DNA of 64,000 nucleotides from 13-2-20CM-66-19 sp963760225 (GCA_963760225.1 CAVXCD010000002.1:992001-1056000); one strand, 5' to 3'; shown: positions 33,334-42,185, counted from the stretch's first letter. Numbers and translations are program-made. Notes: generated from the letters alone by a model not told the origin.

Positions 33334-33996
33334 TTACGCCTGCTCACTCACCTTGGTTTCCGCGGAATTGAACGGCACCCCGCAGCCGCCGATGCCGCAG
33401 TAGCCACCCGGATTCTTCGCCAGGTATTGCTGGTGATAGTCCTCGGCATAGAAGAACTGCGGTGCGTCGCGGATCTCGGTCGTGATGGCGCCGTAGCCGG
33501 CCGCTGCAAGGCGTGCCTGGTAGGCGCGCCTGGAAGCTTCCGCGGCCTCGCGCTGCGCGCCGTCGGTCACGTAGATGGCCGAGCGGTACTGCGTGCCGAC
33601 GTCGTTCCCCTGGCGCATTCCCTGCGTGGGATCGTGCGCTTCCCAGAACGTCTTCAGCAGCTCGTCGTAGGCGATCTTGGTCGGGTCGTAGAGCACGCGT
33701 ACGACTTCCGTGTGGCCGGTTTCCCCGGTGCAGACCTCTTCGTAGGTCGGATTGGGCGTGAAGCCGCCGGCATAACCGACGGCGGTCGAGTACACGCCGG
33801 GCAGCTCCCAGAACAGCCGCTCCGCTCCCCAGAAGCAGCCGAGCCCGAATACCGCCTCGCGCAGCTGAGCGGGGAACGGCGGCACGATGCGCCGTCCGTT
33901 CACGAAGTGCGTATCGGGAACCTTCAGCGGCGCGCTGCGTCCGGGCAGTGCGTTATCCGCGGTGGGCATCGTGGATTTCTTGCGAAACAGCGCCAT
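33334..33996 (-). CDS. msrA: Peptide methionine-S-sulfoxide reductase MsrA
   Basis: The protein has 220 residues. The catalytic motif GCFWG is at 53-57 with Cys54, followed by VGYAGGFTPNPTYEEVCTG and GHTEVVRVLYDP, all standard in MsrA. The C-terminus GGYCGIGGCGV supplies the recycling cysteines. It reduces the S-epimer of methionine sulfoxide in free Met and in proteins. The first 35 residues form an E. coli-type N-terminal extension without export signal, so it is cytoplasmic. The NCS1 permease gene follows after 2 bases. Confidence 0.97.
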   Translation of the reverse strand: MALFRKKSTMPTADNALPGRSAPLKVPDTHFVNGRRIVPPFPAQLREAVFGLGCFWGAERLFWELPGVYSTAVGYAGGFTPNPTYEEVCTGETGHTEVVRVLYDPTKIAYDELLKTFWEAHDPTQGMRQGNDVGTQYRSAIYVTDGAQREAAEASRRAYQARLAAAGYGAITTEIRDAPQFFYAEDYHQQYLAKNPGGYCGIGGCGVPFNSAETKVSEQA

Positions 33997-34107
33997 GGCT
34001 GTGAGCTCCTCGACTTTCGCCGACCGACAGTGTGCGGATGATCGCCAGATGACTCAAGAGCGGCCGCTTGCCGCAGCAGCGGACGGCACCGTAAGCTGCT
34101 GTTCCTC

Positions 34108-34374
34108 ATGGGCATCAGCCAACCGCAGAACCTGCGTACCCCGCCGATCGAGCGGCTGCGCCCCTACGGCATACGCGTGAGTCTTCCCGGCGGCGATCCC
34201 TTCCGCAAGCTCCTCGGTCCGGAGTGGCAGCGACTGCACTGGTACGCCACACCCGCCGAGCGTGACGCCGCCATGGCCGATATGAGCCGGCGGCACGAGT
34301 ACTCGCGCGGCGGCGACAAGCCGGCGCTGATGTTCCAGAAGATCGAGAAGCTGGCCGAGAGCCGCGGGCTGTAG
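34108..34374 (+). CDS. Small uncharacterised protein
   Basis: The protein has 88 residues and no signal peptide. It is basic and hydrophilic with a core LRPYGIRVSLPGGDPFRKLL, then GPEWQRLHWYATPAERDAAM and an SRRHEYSRGGDKPAL stretch before a helical end. I do not recognise an assigned family. Codon use is like its neighbours, the ATG is clean, and a same-strand cupin gene follows 40 bases later. It is read divergently from msrA. It is probably real but the function is unknown. Confidence 0.6.
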   Translation: MGISQPQNLRTPPIERLRPYGIRVSLPGGDPFRKLLGPEWQRLHWYATPAERDAAMADMSRRHEYSRGGDKPALMFQKIEKLAESRGL

Positions 34375-34414
34375 CGCGCCGTCGCCGCACGGCGCCACCT
34401 GAACGGAGACCATC

Positions 34415-34795
34415 ATGGCCGAACCTGCCAAGTACCCGTATGTCACTTATCTCGACGCCAAGTTCGCACCGCTGAGCGTCGTTGACGTGCCGGCGCTCGT
34501 CGCCCGCTGCACGGATCGCTGGTACAACCAGACGCTCTGCAGGGTGAACGACTCGGTCATCCGCCTCGGGGTGCTGCAGGGCGAGTATCACTGGCACAAG
34601 CACGACCGCGACGATGAATTCTTCTTCGTGCTCGAAGGGCGCTTCATCATCGACCTCGAGGACCGCTCGATCGAGCTCGGCGCCCAGGAGGGGTTCGTGG
34701 TTCCGCGCGGCCTGCGCCACCGCACGCGTGCGCCCGAGCGCGTCGTGGTCCTGATGGTGGAGACGGCCGCGGTCGTGCCGACCGGTGACCCCTGA
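34415..34795 (+). CDS. Single-domain cupin protein
   Basis: The protein has 126 residues forming one cupin barrel. Motif 1 is GEYHWHKHDRDDEFFFVLEG, with metal ligands at His61, His63 and Glu68. Motif 2, VVPRGLRHRTRAPERVV, supplies the last histidine. No other domain is present, so it may be an isomerase, dioxygenase or small-molecule binder; none can be singled out. It follows the small gene at 34108 and precedes a broken acetyltransferase fragment. Confidence 0.85.
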   Translation: MAEPAKYPYVTYLDAKFAPLSVVDVPALVARCTDRWYNQTLCRVNDSVIRLGVLQGEYHWHKHDRDDEFFFVLEGRFIIDLEDRSIELGAQEGFVVPRGLRHRTRAPERVVVLMVETAAVVPTGDP

Positions 34796-34800
34796 CCGCC

Positions 34801-34962
34801 ATGCCCTGTTCCATCGCAGCACCATCCACCTCGAGCCGGTCCGCGCACGCCGGCGCCCGCCGCGTCTACTGGCTGACGCACGAAACGAATGACACCGCCC
34901 GGCGGCTCTACGACCGCCTCGCGGAGCGCTCGGGTTTCATCGTCTATCGCCGGCAGCTGTGA
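34801..34962 (+). pseudogene. C-terminal remnant of a GNAT acetyltransferase
   Basis: A 53-codon open stretch beginning ATGCCC encodes, in its second half, RRVYWLTHETNDTARRLYDR followed by LAERSGFIVYRRQL and a stop. This is the usual last strand-helix of GNAT N-acetyltransferases (RVYWxTHExNxxAxxLYD ... SGFIxYR). The acetyl-CoA-binding core that should precede it is missing: only about 65 bases separate it from the intact cupin gene. The first 20 residues (Ser/Ala-rich) do not look like GNAT. The simplest reading is a deletion that removed the 5' part of the gene. Confidence 0.65.
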
Positions 34963-35002
34963 GGCGCGACGGGCACGACCGCCGGCTTTGCGGGCGGCCG
35001 CG

Positions 35003-37303
35003 TCAGAAGGTACGTCCGAGAAACAGGTAAAACGCCTGGTTGCCGTGATCGTCGAAGCCGGTGGCGATGTACAGCGGGCCGAGAAACGTGTCGAGGCCGA
35101 GGAACACGCTGGCGTCCTTCTGCGTGTTGCCGAAGCTCGCCGCGCTGCGGGTCTGCCACACGTTGCCGATCTCGAGTGACACACCGATGTAGGTGGGCAC
35201 GTCGAAATAACCCGGGCCGCCACGGCCGATCTGCCGGTAGTAGAGGGCGCGCGCGATGCCAAAGTTGGGTCCGAGCAGCGAATAGGCCCGCAGTCCCGAG
35301 AGATTGAGGAACCCGCCGAGGGGAAACTGCAGGTTGAGGTCGGTGATGTGCGACTCGAGAGTCGTGCCGCCGGAGGCGGAGAACGACACGGTGTCGCGCC
35401 CGAAGGAGTAGGCGCCCAGATAGCTGGCCGTCACCTGGTCGGCGTTCTGTCCCACGCCGCTCGCGTTGCGGTCGGAGTTCCACTGCAAGGTCGCCTGCTG
35501 ACCGTTGTGCGGAAAGTTCAGGTCGTCGAGGCGGTCGTAAGTGAAGCGCACGAAATACTCGCGGAACTTGAACGGGGTGAAGCTCTGCTCCGGCAGGTCC
35601 GGATCCGAGGCGTCACCGACCTCGAGCACGTAGTGGCCCTGCTCGCTCAAGGCGCCGGTGCGAATCTCCCCCCAGTTGCCGAACTGGCGTCCGAAATCGA
35701 GGCCGTAGTCGAAGGTGTGCACGCGATACTCCGCCTCGAGGCTCTGTCCCTGCAGCCAGTACAGGTCACGCGCCTCGTCGGCGAGGTGCGGCATGATGAA
35801 CCAGCCGGAGAACTGCGCCAGCGGCAGGAACAGCTCGGTCGACACCAGCGAGGTGGTGCCGACCTCGAAGTCGGTCACCCATTCGCCGGCGTTGCGCGTG
35901 ATGCCCGACATCACGAAGCGCATGGCGGCGTCGTAGGTGGCGTTGCCCTCGAAATCATCCTGCAGGCTCAGGCCGAAGCGCAGGTAATTCGTGCCCTGGG
36001 AATTGGGGTGCGCGTCGAGCGCCAGGCCGTAGCGTCCCGGATCGCCGATCACGTGGTAGTCGAGCGTGTCGAGGCCGCCGCGCCCGTATAGTGCCGTCAC
36101 GCGCTGCGCCACCGCATCCGGGTCGAGCGGCTTGCCGACCACGTCGCTGAACAGGCTGGCGGTCGCGGGACCGTAGCTCTCCGACCCGGGATCGACCTGC
36201 ACGAAGTCGATCCGCGGCGGCGGCTGACGTGCCGCCTCGCGTCGCGCCAGGTAGCCCTGCATGTCGCGCTCGCTGACGGCTAGCGCGGCGAGCTGCTCGC
36301 TGCGGGCACGCGCCCCGCTCTCGCCGACGCCGATCACCTTCGCCACGCCGCCGAAATCGAACGACGAGGTGCCGCCGAGCGCCGGCTCGATCAGGATGTC
36401 GCGGGGTGTGAGGGTGGCGAGCTGCGCCGCGGCGTTCTGGCGGATCAGGATCGCCAGCATCTGGTTCGAGATCGCCGGTGCGCCGTTCAGCTGCTGGCGC
36501 GGCTGCAGCGGAAAGCCCACGTCCACCACGATCACCACGTCGACGCCCATCGCCCGCGCGATGTCCACCGGCACGTCATCGGCAATGCCGCCGTCGACCA
36601 GCAACCGCCCGTCGCGCTCGACGGGGGCAAACACGCCGGGAGCGGACAGGCTGGCGCGCATCGCCGTCGTCAGGTCCCCGGAGCCCATCACCACGCTGGC
36701 GCCGGTCTCCAGGTCGGTGGCGACCGCGCGAAACGGAGTCGGCAGCTCGTCGAAGTTGCTGATGCGCGCCACCGGCAGCGTCAGGCTGCGCAGCGTCTGC
36801 ATCAGCCGCTGTCCCTGGATCAGTCCGCGCGGCAGGATGATGCGGCCCCCGCGCACGCCGAGCGGAAAGTTCACCAGGAAGTTCTCCTCCTCCTCCTTGC
36901 GGCGCAGCGTCAGGTCCTCGCGCGGCGGCCGGTCGCGGAACGCGTCCTGCCAGTTGATGGAGGTCATGATCTTCTCGATGTCGTGCGCCGACAGCCCGCT
37001 GGCATACAGTCCGCCGACCACCGCGCCCATGCTGGTGCCGGCGATCGCGTCCACCGGCACGCGCATCTGCTCGAGCACCTTGAGCACGCCGATGTGCGCC
37101 GCGCCGCGCGCGCCGCCGCCCGAGAGCACCAGCCCGACGCGCGGTCGATGTGCCCCGGCCGCCGGCGCCTGGGGCGCGGCGCCTTGTTGTGCGCTGCTGA
37201 TGCCGGGGGCCGCGAGCCACTGAGCCGCGAGGAGAAGACTCAGCACCCCGACGCGGGGTGTGACCGCCCGTGTTGAACTCACGGCTGCGAAGAATACCAG
37301 CAT
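35003..37303 (-). CDS. Patatin-like phospholipase with Omp85-type barrel (PlpD-like)
   Basis: The protein has 766 residues from the ATG at 37303; the frame continues to 37378. A signal peptide (to about residue 40) is followed by a patatin domain: LSGGGARGAAHIG (oxyanion loop), AGTSMGAVVGG with nucleophile Ser91, and LLVDGGIADDVP with the catalytic Asp. A POTRA-like segment then leads to a C-terminal Omp85-family barrel ending YLFLGRTF. This is the layout of type Vd secreted phospholipases such as PlpD, which expose lipase A activity at the surface. It is divergent from the PQQ dehydrogenase gene, with starts about 70 bases apart. Confidence 0.93.
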   Translation of the reverse strand: MLVFFAAVSSTRAVTPRVGVLSLLLAAQWLAAPGISSAQQGAAPQAPAAGAHRPRVGLVLSGGGARGAAHIGVLKVLEQMRVPVDAIAGTSMGAVVGGLYASGLSAHDIEKIMTSINWQDAFRDRPPREDLTLRRKEEEENFLVNFPLGVRGGRIILPRGLIQGQRLMQTLRSLTLPVARISNFDELPTPFRAVATDLETGASVVMGSGDLTTAMRASLSAPGVFAPVERDGRLLVDGGIADDVPVDIARAMGVDVVIVVDVGFPLQPRQQLNGAPAISNQMLAILIRQNAAAQLATLTPRDILIEPALGGTSSFDFGGVAKVIGVGESGARARSEQLAALAVSERDMQGYLARREAARQPPPRIDFVQVDPGSESYGPATASLFSDVVGKPLDPDAVAQRVTALYGRGGLDTLDYHVIGDPGRYGLALDAHPNSQGTNYLRFGLSLQDDFEGNATYDAAMRFVMSGITRNAGEWVTDFEVGTTSLVSTELFLPLAQFSGWFIMPHLADEARDLYWLQGQSLEAEYRVHTFDYGLDFGRQFGNWGEIRTGALSEQGHYVLEVGDASDPDLPEQSFTPFKFREYFVRFTYDRLDDLNFPHNGQQATLQWNSDRNASGVGQNADQVTASYLGAYSFGRDTVSFSASGGTTLESHITDLNLQFPLGGFLNLSGLRAYSLLGPNFGIARALYYRQIGRGGPGYFDVPTYIGVSLEIGNVWQTRSAASFGNTQKDASVFLGLDTFLGPLYIATGFDDHGNQAFYLFLGRTF

Positions 37304-37376
37304 GCGCCCGCAGGTGCGCTCGCCGCGCGCACTCGGGACTCGCGCAGCGCTGAGCGCCATCCGTGATAATGCGCGC

Positions 37377-39428
37377 ATGATGCCTCGCCCACCTGCCGGC
37401 GCGACCGTCGCCTGCGGCCGCGCGTACCTGCGGCGCGCGTACCTGCGGCGCGCGTACCTGCGGCGTGCGCTGCTCGCACTCGCGTGTCACCTGGCTGCGG
37501 CCGTCGCGTACGCCCAGGCGCCCGCGGCCAGCGACTGGGGCTTCTACGGCGGCGACGCCTTCGGCCAGCGCTTCTCGCACCTCGAGCAGATCAACCGCAG
37601 CAACGTCGCGCAACTGGCGCCGGCCTGGACCTACCGCACCGGCGAGCTGGGCGCGGGGCTGGCGCGCGCCGGTAAGCTCACCTTCGAGGCGACGCCGGTG
37701 CTCGCCTTTGGCCTCCTGTACCTCGAGACGGCGACCAACGTCGTGATCGCGCTCGATCCGCAGTCGGGCCGCGAGCGCTGGCGCTTCGATCCACACATCG
37801 ACCGAACCGGCCATTACGCGGAAGCCGCCGCGCGCGGCGTGAGCGTGTGGCAGGGCGGCGCGGGCAGCGCTGCCGGGCCGTGTGCGCGGCGCGTGTTCAC
37901 CGGCACGCTCGATGCACGGCTGCTGGCGCTCGATGCGGACACCGGCCGGCCGTGCGCCGACTTCGGCAGCGGCGGCCAGCTCGACCTGACCCGCGGCATC
38001 CGCATCCGCGACGCCGGCGCTTATCTGGTCACCTCGCCCCCGGCGGTGTACCGCAACGTGATCGTGGTGGGCTCGGCCATCGGCGACAACCGCGCCGCGG
38101 ACCTCGAACGCGGCGTCATTCGCGCCTTCGATGCCGTAAGCGGTGCGCAGCTGTGGGCGTTCGACCCGCTGCCCGACTCCCCCGCCCATCCGGCTGCCGG
38201 CGAATGGGATCTCGCCCAGGCCGCCGGCACCGGCGCGGGCAATGCCTGGGGGGTGATGTCGGTCGACGCGGAGCACGGACTGGTATTGATTCCGACCGGC
38301 TCGGCCAGCCCCGATTTCTACGGCGGCCAGCGCTTGGGTACCGATCGCTTCGCCGACTCGCTGCTGGCGCTCGAGGCGGCGAGCGGCCGCCTGATGTGGC
38401 ATCAGCAGCTCGTGCATCACGACCTGTGGGACTTCGACCTCGCCGCGCAGCCGGTGCTCGGCGACTTCGCGGTGCGCGGCGTGCCGGTGCCGGCCGTCAT
38501 CCAGGCGACCAAGACCGGCATGGTGTATGTCTTCGAGCGCACGCACGGGCGGCCGCTCGTGCCGATCACCGAGACCGCCGTGCCGGCGAGCCATGTGCCC
38601 GGGGAGCACGCCTGGCCGACACAGCCCTTCCCGGCGCTGCCGCCGCTGACGCCGCAGCGCGCGGTGCAGCCCGGCGACGCCTGGGGGCTGACGTTCTGGG
38701 ACCGCGGCAAGTGCCGCGAGCTGATCACCTCGCTGCGCAACGAGGGGATCTTCACCCCACCCGACACGCGTGGCACGCTGCTGCTGCCCGGCTACATCGG
38801 CGGGGTGAACTGGGGCGGAATCGCCTTCGATGAGGACCGCGGACGGGTCATCGTCGCGGTCAACCTGCTGCCGATGCGTGTGACGCTGCTGCCGCGCGCG
38901 GACTTCGAGCGCGAGGCGCGCTCGGGGAATTACCCGCACGCCGAATTCGGCCGCCAGGCCGGCACGCCCTACGGGATGCGCCGCGAGCCGCTGCTGTCGC
39001 CGTGGGGCTTGCCGTGCACCGCACCGCCGTGGGGCACGCTGGTGAGCCTCGATCTGCAGCGCGGCCGCATCATCTGGCAGGTGCCGCTTGGCTCCACGCA
39101 AGGGTTGATGCCCTGGTTCGTGCCGTCGCGGGACTTCGGCCTGCCCAACATGGGAGGGCCGATCGCGACCGCCGGGGGACTGGTGTTCATCGGTGCCGCC
39201 ATGGACAGTTACCTGCGTGCATTCGACGTCGACACCGGTCGCGAGCTGTGGAAGTACCGCCTGCCAGCCGGCGGCCAGGCGACGCCCATGACCTACCGTG
39301 CCGGGCCGGACCAGCGTCAGTACCTCGTCATCAGCGCCGGCGGCCATGGACCGCTCGGCACAGCGCGCGGCGACTACCTGATGGCGTTCGCGCTGCCGAT
39401 GCGTGCGCAGAGCACCAAGCGAGACTGA
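37377..39428 (+). CDS. PQQ-dependent dehydrogenase (glucose/quinate type)
   Basis: The protein has 683 residues. After an unusual signal region (RAYLR repeated three times, then ALLALACHLAAAVAYAQ), the eight-bladed propeller begins at DWGFYGGDAFGQRFSHLEQI. Family features include LDPQSGRERWRFDP, TSPPAVYRNVIVVGSAIGDN, HHDLWDFDLAAQPVLGD and VNWGGIAFD, matching membrane-associated PQQ glucose/quinate dehydrogenases. The N-terminal five-helix membrane domain of E. coli Gcd is absent, so it is a periplasmic enzyme. It should oxidise a sugar or polyol and pass electrons to quinone or cytochrome. No pqq biosynthesis genes are in the window. Confidence 0.9.
   Translation: MMPRPPAGATVACGRAYLRRAYLRRAYLRRALLALACHLAAAVAYAQAPAASDWGFYGGDAFGQRFSHLEQINRSNVAQLAPAWTYRTGELGAGLARAGKLTFEATPVLAFGLLYLETATNVVIALDPQSGRERWRFDPHIDRTGHYAEAAARGVSVWQGGAGSAAGPCARRVFTGTLDARLLALDADTGRPCADFGSGGQLDLTRGIRIRDAGAYLVTSPPAVYRNVIVVGSAIGDNRAADLERGVIRAFDAVSGAQLWAFDPLPDSPAHPAAGEWDLAQAAGTGAGNAWGVMSVDAEHGLVLIPTGSASPDFYGGQRLGTDRFADSLLALEAASGRLMWHQQLVHHDLWDFDLAAQPVLGDFAVRGVPVPAVIQATKTGMVYVFERTHGRPLVPITETAVPASHVPGEHAWPTQPFPALPPLTPQRAVQPGDAWGLTFWDRGKCRELITSLRNEGIFTPPDTRGTLLLPGYIGGVNWGGIAFDEDRGRVIVAVNLLPMRVTLLPRADFEREARSGNYPHAEFGRQAGTPYGMRREPLLSPWGLPCTAPPWGTLVSLDLQRGRIIWQVPLGSTQGLMPWFVPSRDFGLPNMGGPIATAGGLVFIGAAMDSYLRAFDVDTGRELWKYRLPAGGQATPMTYRAGPDQRQYLVISAGGHGPLGTARGDYLMAFALPMRAQSTKRD
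37419..37463 (+). repeat. Three perfect 15-bp tandem repeats in a signal-peptide region
   Basis: CGCGCGTACCTGCGG occurs three times head to tail (37419-37433, 37434-37448, 37449-37463) without a mismatch. In frame each copy encodes RAYLR, so the signal peptide of the PQQ dehydrogenase carries a repeated basic n-region. A unit length divisible by three would let slippage change copy number without frameshift. Confidence 0.85.
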
Positions 39429-39431
39429 GTA

Positions 39432-40163
39432 ATGTTGCTGCTGATCGTACCGATCATCATCCAGGTGCTGCTCATCATTCACGTGATCCGCACCGGACGG
39501 AACCAGCTGTGGATCTGGGTGCTGCTGTTCCTGCCGCTGGCGGGCGGCATTGCCTACCTGGCCGTGGAGATCGTGCCGCAGCTGTTCCGCAGCCGCACGG
39601 CGCAGCGCACCGCGCGTGGCCTGAAGAAGGCCATGGATCCGACCGCCGACCTGCGCCGCTACGAGAGCGAGGCGCGCGTCGGCGGCAACGTCGCCAGCCG
39701 CCAGCGCTATGCCGAGGAGCTGCTACGCCACGGGCGCCACGACGAGGCGATCGTGCAGTACCGCGAGGCGCTCAGCGGACTCTACCAAGACGACCCGAAC
39801 CTGATGCTCGGCCTCGCACAGGCGCAATTCGGCAAGGGCGACGCGCACGGCGCGCGCCTGACGCTCGACGAGCTCATCCGGCTTAACCCGGACTTCCGCT
39901 CGCCGGCGGGCCACCTGTTGTATGCGCGCTCACTCGCTGCGGAGGGCGACGTGCACAAGGCACTGGAGGAGTACCGCGTGCTGGCACCGTCGTATCCGGG
40001 CGCCGAAGCGCAGGTCCGCTATGCGCAGCTGCTGCACGAGCAGGGCCAAACGGCCGAAGCGCAGCGCATCGCACGCGAGCTGCTCGAGCAGGCGCGCATC
40101 GCGCCCGGGCACTATCGGCGCGCGCAGCGCCCCTGGCTCGAGGCGGCGCAGCGCCTGCTGTAG
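39432..40163 (+). CDS. Membrane-anchored TPR protein with PLDc_N-like N-terminus
   Basis: The protein has 243 residues. Two N-terminal membrane segments, LLLIVPIIIQVLLIIHVI and LWIWVLLFLPLAGGIAYLAV, resemble the PLDc_N hairpin. The cytoplasmic remainder holds three to four tetratricopeptide repeats (RYAEELLRHGRHDEAIVQYR, YARSLAAEGDVHKALEEYR). It likely scaffolds protein interactions at the inner membrane; the partner is unknown. The start is 3 bases after the PQQ dehydrogenase stop, so they form an operon. Its last 52 bases overlap the 3' end of the convergent subtilase gene. Confidence 0.85.
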   Translation: MLLLIVPIIIQVLLIIHVIRTGRNQLWIWVLLFLPLAGGIAYLAVEIVPQLFRSRTAQRTARGLKKAMDPTADLRRYESEARVGGNVASRQRYAEELLRHGRHDEAIVQYREALSGLYQDDPNLMLGLAQAQFGKGDAHGARLTLDELIRLNPDFRSPAGHLLYARSLAAEGDVHKALEEYRVLAPSYPGAEAQVRYAQLLHEQGQTAEAQRIARELLEQARIAPGHYRRAQRPWLEAAQRLL

Positions 40164-42124
40164 CGGGCGCGGGCTGCCGAGCGCACGGCGAGCCCGGCCA
40201 GCGCGAGCAACGTCCAGGGATCGAGTCCACCGCCGCCGCCACCACCACCGCCGCCACTGCCACTGTCGGTGCTGGTGGCGGGGGCGCCGGCGTCGTAGGC
40301 CACCGCAGCCAGGCAGGCATTGTCGCCGGCGGCGGCCGGCGCAGGCGTGGTGGCGCTGCTCGCGGCGATCGTGAGCGACGCGCTGTCGGTGCGGCCCTGG
40401 TTGTCGGTCACGGTAAGCAGCAGCGTGTAGCTGGCGGGCGGCGCGGGCGCCACGATGCTGGCATGGGCGCTGTTGGCGTTGCTGATCGAGGGCGGTCGCG
40501 TGGCGGGCTGCACGACCGTCCACTGGTAGCTGACGAGGGTGGCGTTGCACGCGGCAGCGCTGCCGCTGGCATCGAGCGACACGGTGCTGCCCGGGCCAAA
40601 CGTCGCCGGCACGCGCAGCGCCGCAATGGGCCGCAGCGCCTCGAGCACTGCGCCGTTGCCGTTCGCCATGCCCGCTCCGCAGGTGTTGCTTGTGCAATTG
40701 CATTCGCCGGTCTGCAGATCGTCAGCTCCCGCGGGCACGTGGCAGTTCGGCACGGTCGGGTCGCTCGACACCGGGAACGGCTGGCTGCCGGCCTGCAGGC
40801 GTCCGATGAGCTGCGGCGGGGTGAGGTTGCCGTTCACCGCCAGCATCAACCCGGCGATCGCGGACACCAGCGGCGCGGAGAAGCTGGTGCCGACGTTGTA
40901 GTTGTACTGGTCGGTGTAAGTGTTGGTGGCCGGGACCGTGGTGCCGCTGTTAGTCGTGGTCACGATGGAGAACAGGCACGGCTCGCCGGCTGCGGAGTTG
41001 ACGCAGTTGCCCGCCGGTGCGGCCAGTGCGACCTCGGGACCCAGGCTGCTGTAGCCGACCTTGGTGCCCAGCTGGCGCAGGCCGGCGACGCCCACCGCAC
41101 CGATGCAGTTGGCCGGAGCATCCACCGGTCCGCCTTCGTTGCCCGCAGAAACCACGATGAGCACGCCCTGGGCGAGGAGCTCGTCCACCATCTGCTGGTA
41201 GCTCGCCGGACACGGGCCGGTCGCGCCGAGACTCATGTTGATGATCCGTGCCGGATAGGGGTTGTCCGGCACGCCCGTGACCTGGTCCCCGGCGGCCCAC
41301 GCCATGCCGGCGATGATGTCGGAATCGTAGCCGCCGCACTTGCCGAGCACGCGCACCGACTCGATCCAGCCCTCCCAGGTGGTGCCGGCAATCCCGGCAT
41401 CATTGTTGCTGATGGCGCCGAGGATCCCGGAGACGCGCGTGCCGTGCCAGCTGCTGTTGGCGATCGGGCAGCCGGCGAACTGCGCGTTCTTCAGATCGCT
41501 CGCAGAGATCCAGTCGCCCGGGTCGGAAGCGTCCGGCCCGCGGCCATAGCCGTTGTTGGCCACCGCCGCATTGGAAATCAGGTTGTAACCGGGCAGCAGC
41601 CGGTTGGCCTGCGCGTTGCGCAGATCCGGATGGTCGAAGCGCACGCCGGTATCCAGGTCAGCGATGACGAGTCCCGGGCTGCCGGTGGTGAGGTTCCAGG
41701 CGCTCACCGCGTCGATCGCCGCCGGCTGCGCACTCTGCAGGTACCACTGACTGTCGAACAACGTGTCATCGGGCACCGCGAACGGATAGCGGCGCTCATT
41801 GAGCTCGGCGTACTCGACTTGCGGGTCGGCGCGCAGCAGCGCCAGCGCCTGCTGCGGCGAGGCGGCAGGCGCCTGGCGCACGCGCAGCAGGTGAATGCCG
41901 GAGAAGATGTGGCGCACCTGCGTGGCGTCGAGACCGTGGCGGGCGGCCAGCGCCGCGATGCGTCCTGGGGCCGCCTCGTAACCGCTGCTGCCGGAGCTCG
42001 CGCGCAGCTTCACCAGGAAGCCGTCGCTGGCCGGCGGGAGTGCAGCGGCGGCGACGGGCGCGGCGGGCGCCACAAGTCCGGCGCACGCGAGCACCACCAG
42101 AAGCACCGCGATCAGGGACCGCAT
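40112..42124 (-). CDS. S8 subtilisin-like protease with GlyGly-CTERM tail
   Basis: The protein has 670 residues from the ATG at 42124. It has a signal peptide (1-28), a short pro-region (about 33-110), and a catalytic domain with Asp158 (LDTG), His227 (WHGTRVSG), Asn329 (SAGNEGG) and Ser414 (GTSFSAPLV). A PKD/REJ-like beta domain follows (about 545-635). The C-terminus is a run of glycines, then LDPWTLLALAGLAV and an Arg-rich tail, the GlyGly-CTERM arrangement cut by rhombosortase in gammaproteobacteria. So the enzyme is probably processed at the membrane and released or surface-attached. Its last 17 codons overlap the convergent TPR gene. Confidence 0.92.
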   Translation of the reverse strand: MRSLIAVLLVVLACAGLVAPAAPVAAAALPPASDGFLVKLRASSGSSGYEAAPGRIAALAARHGLDATQVRHIFSGIHLLRVRQAPAASPQQALALLRADPQVEYAELNERRYPFAVPDDTLFDSQWYLQSAQPAAIDAVSAWNLTTGSPGLVIADLDTGVRFDHPDLRNAQANRLLPGYNLISNAAVANNGYGRGPDASDPGDWISASDLKNAQFAGCPIANSSWHGTRVSGILGAISNNDAGIAGTTWEGWIESVRVLGKCGGYDSDIIAGMAWAAGDQVTGVPDNPYPARIINMSLGATGPCPASYQQMVDELLAQGVLIVVSAGNEGGPVDAPANCIGAVGVAGLRQLGTKVGYSSLGPEVALAAPAGNCVNSAAGEPCLFSIVTTTNSGTTVPATNTYTDQYNYNVGTSFSAPLVSAIAGLMLAVNGNLTPPQLIGRLQAGSQPFPVSSDPTVPNCHVPAGADDLQTGECNCTSNTCGAGMANGNGAVLEALRPIAALRVPATFGPGSTVSLDASGSAAACNATLVSYQWTVVQPATRPPSISNANSAHASIVAPAPPASYTLLLTVTDNQGRTDSASLTIAASSATTPAPAAAGDNACLAAVAYDAGAPATSTDSGSGGGGGGGGGGLDPWTLLALAGLAVRSAARARYSRRCAASSQGRCARR

Positions 42125-42185
42125 GCGCAGGCACCGCACTTGCATGGGCGCGGACGATACTGAAGCGCGCGCCGCGCCGCCGGCT

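Noticed and set aside
36576..39482. 968-codon minus-strand frame over the PQQ dehydrogenase gene
   Set aside because: Antisense shadow; it would also overlap the phospholipase gene in a different frame.
40222..40263. GCC/ACC-type trinucleotide run as a possible microsatellite
   Set aside because: It encodes the poly-glycine hinge of the GlyGly-CTERM tail and mixes GGC and GGT codons; it is explained by protein function.
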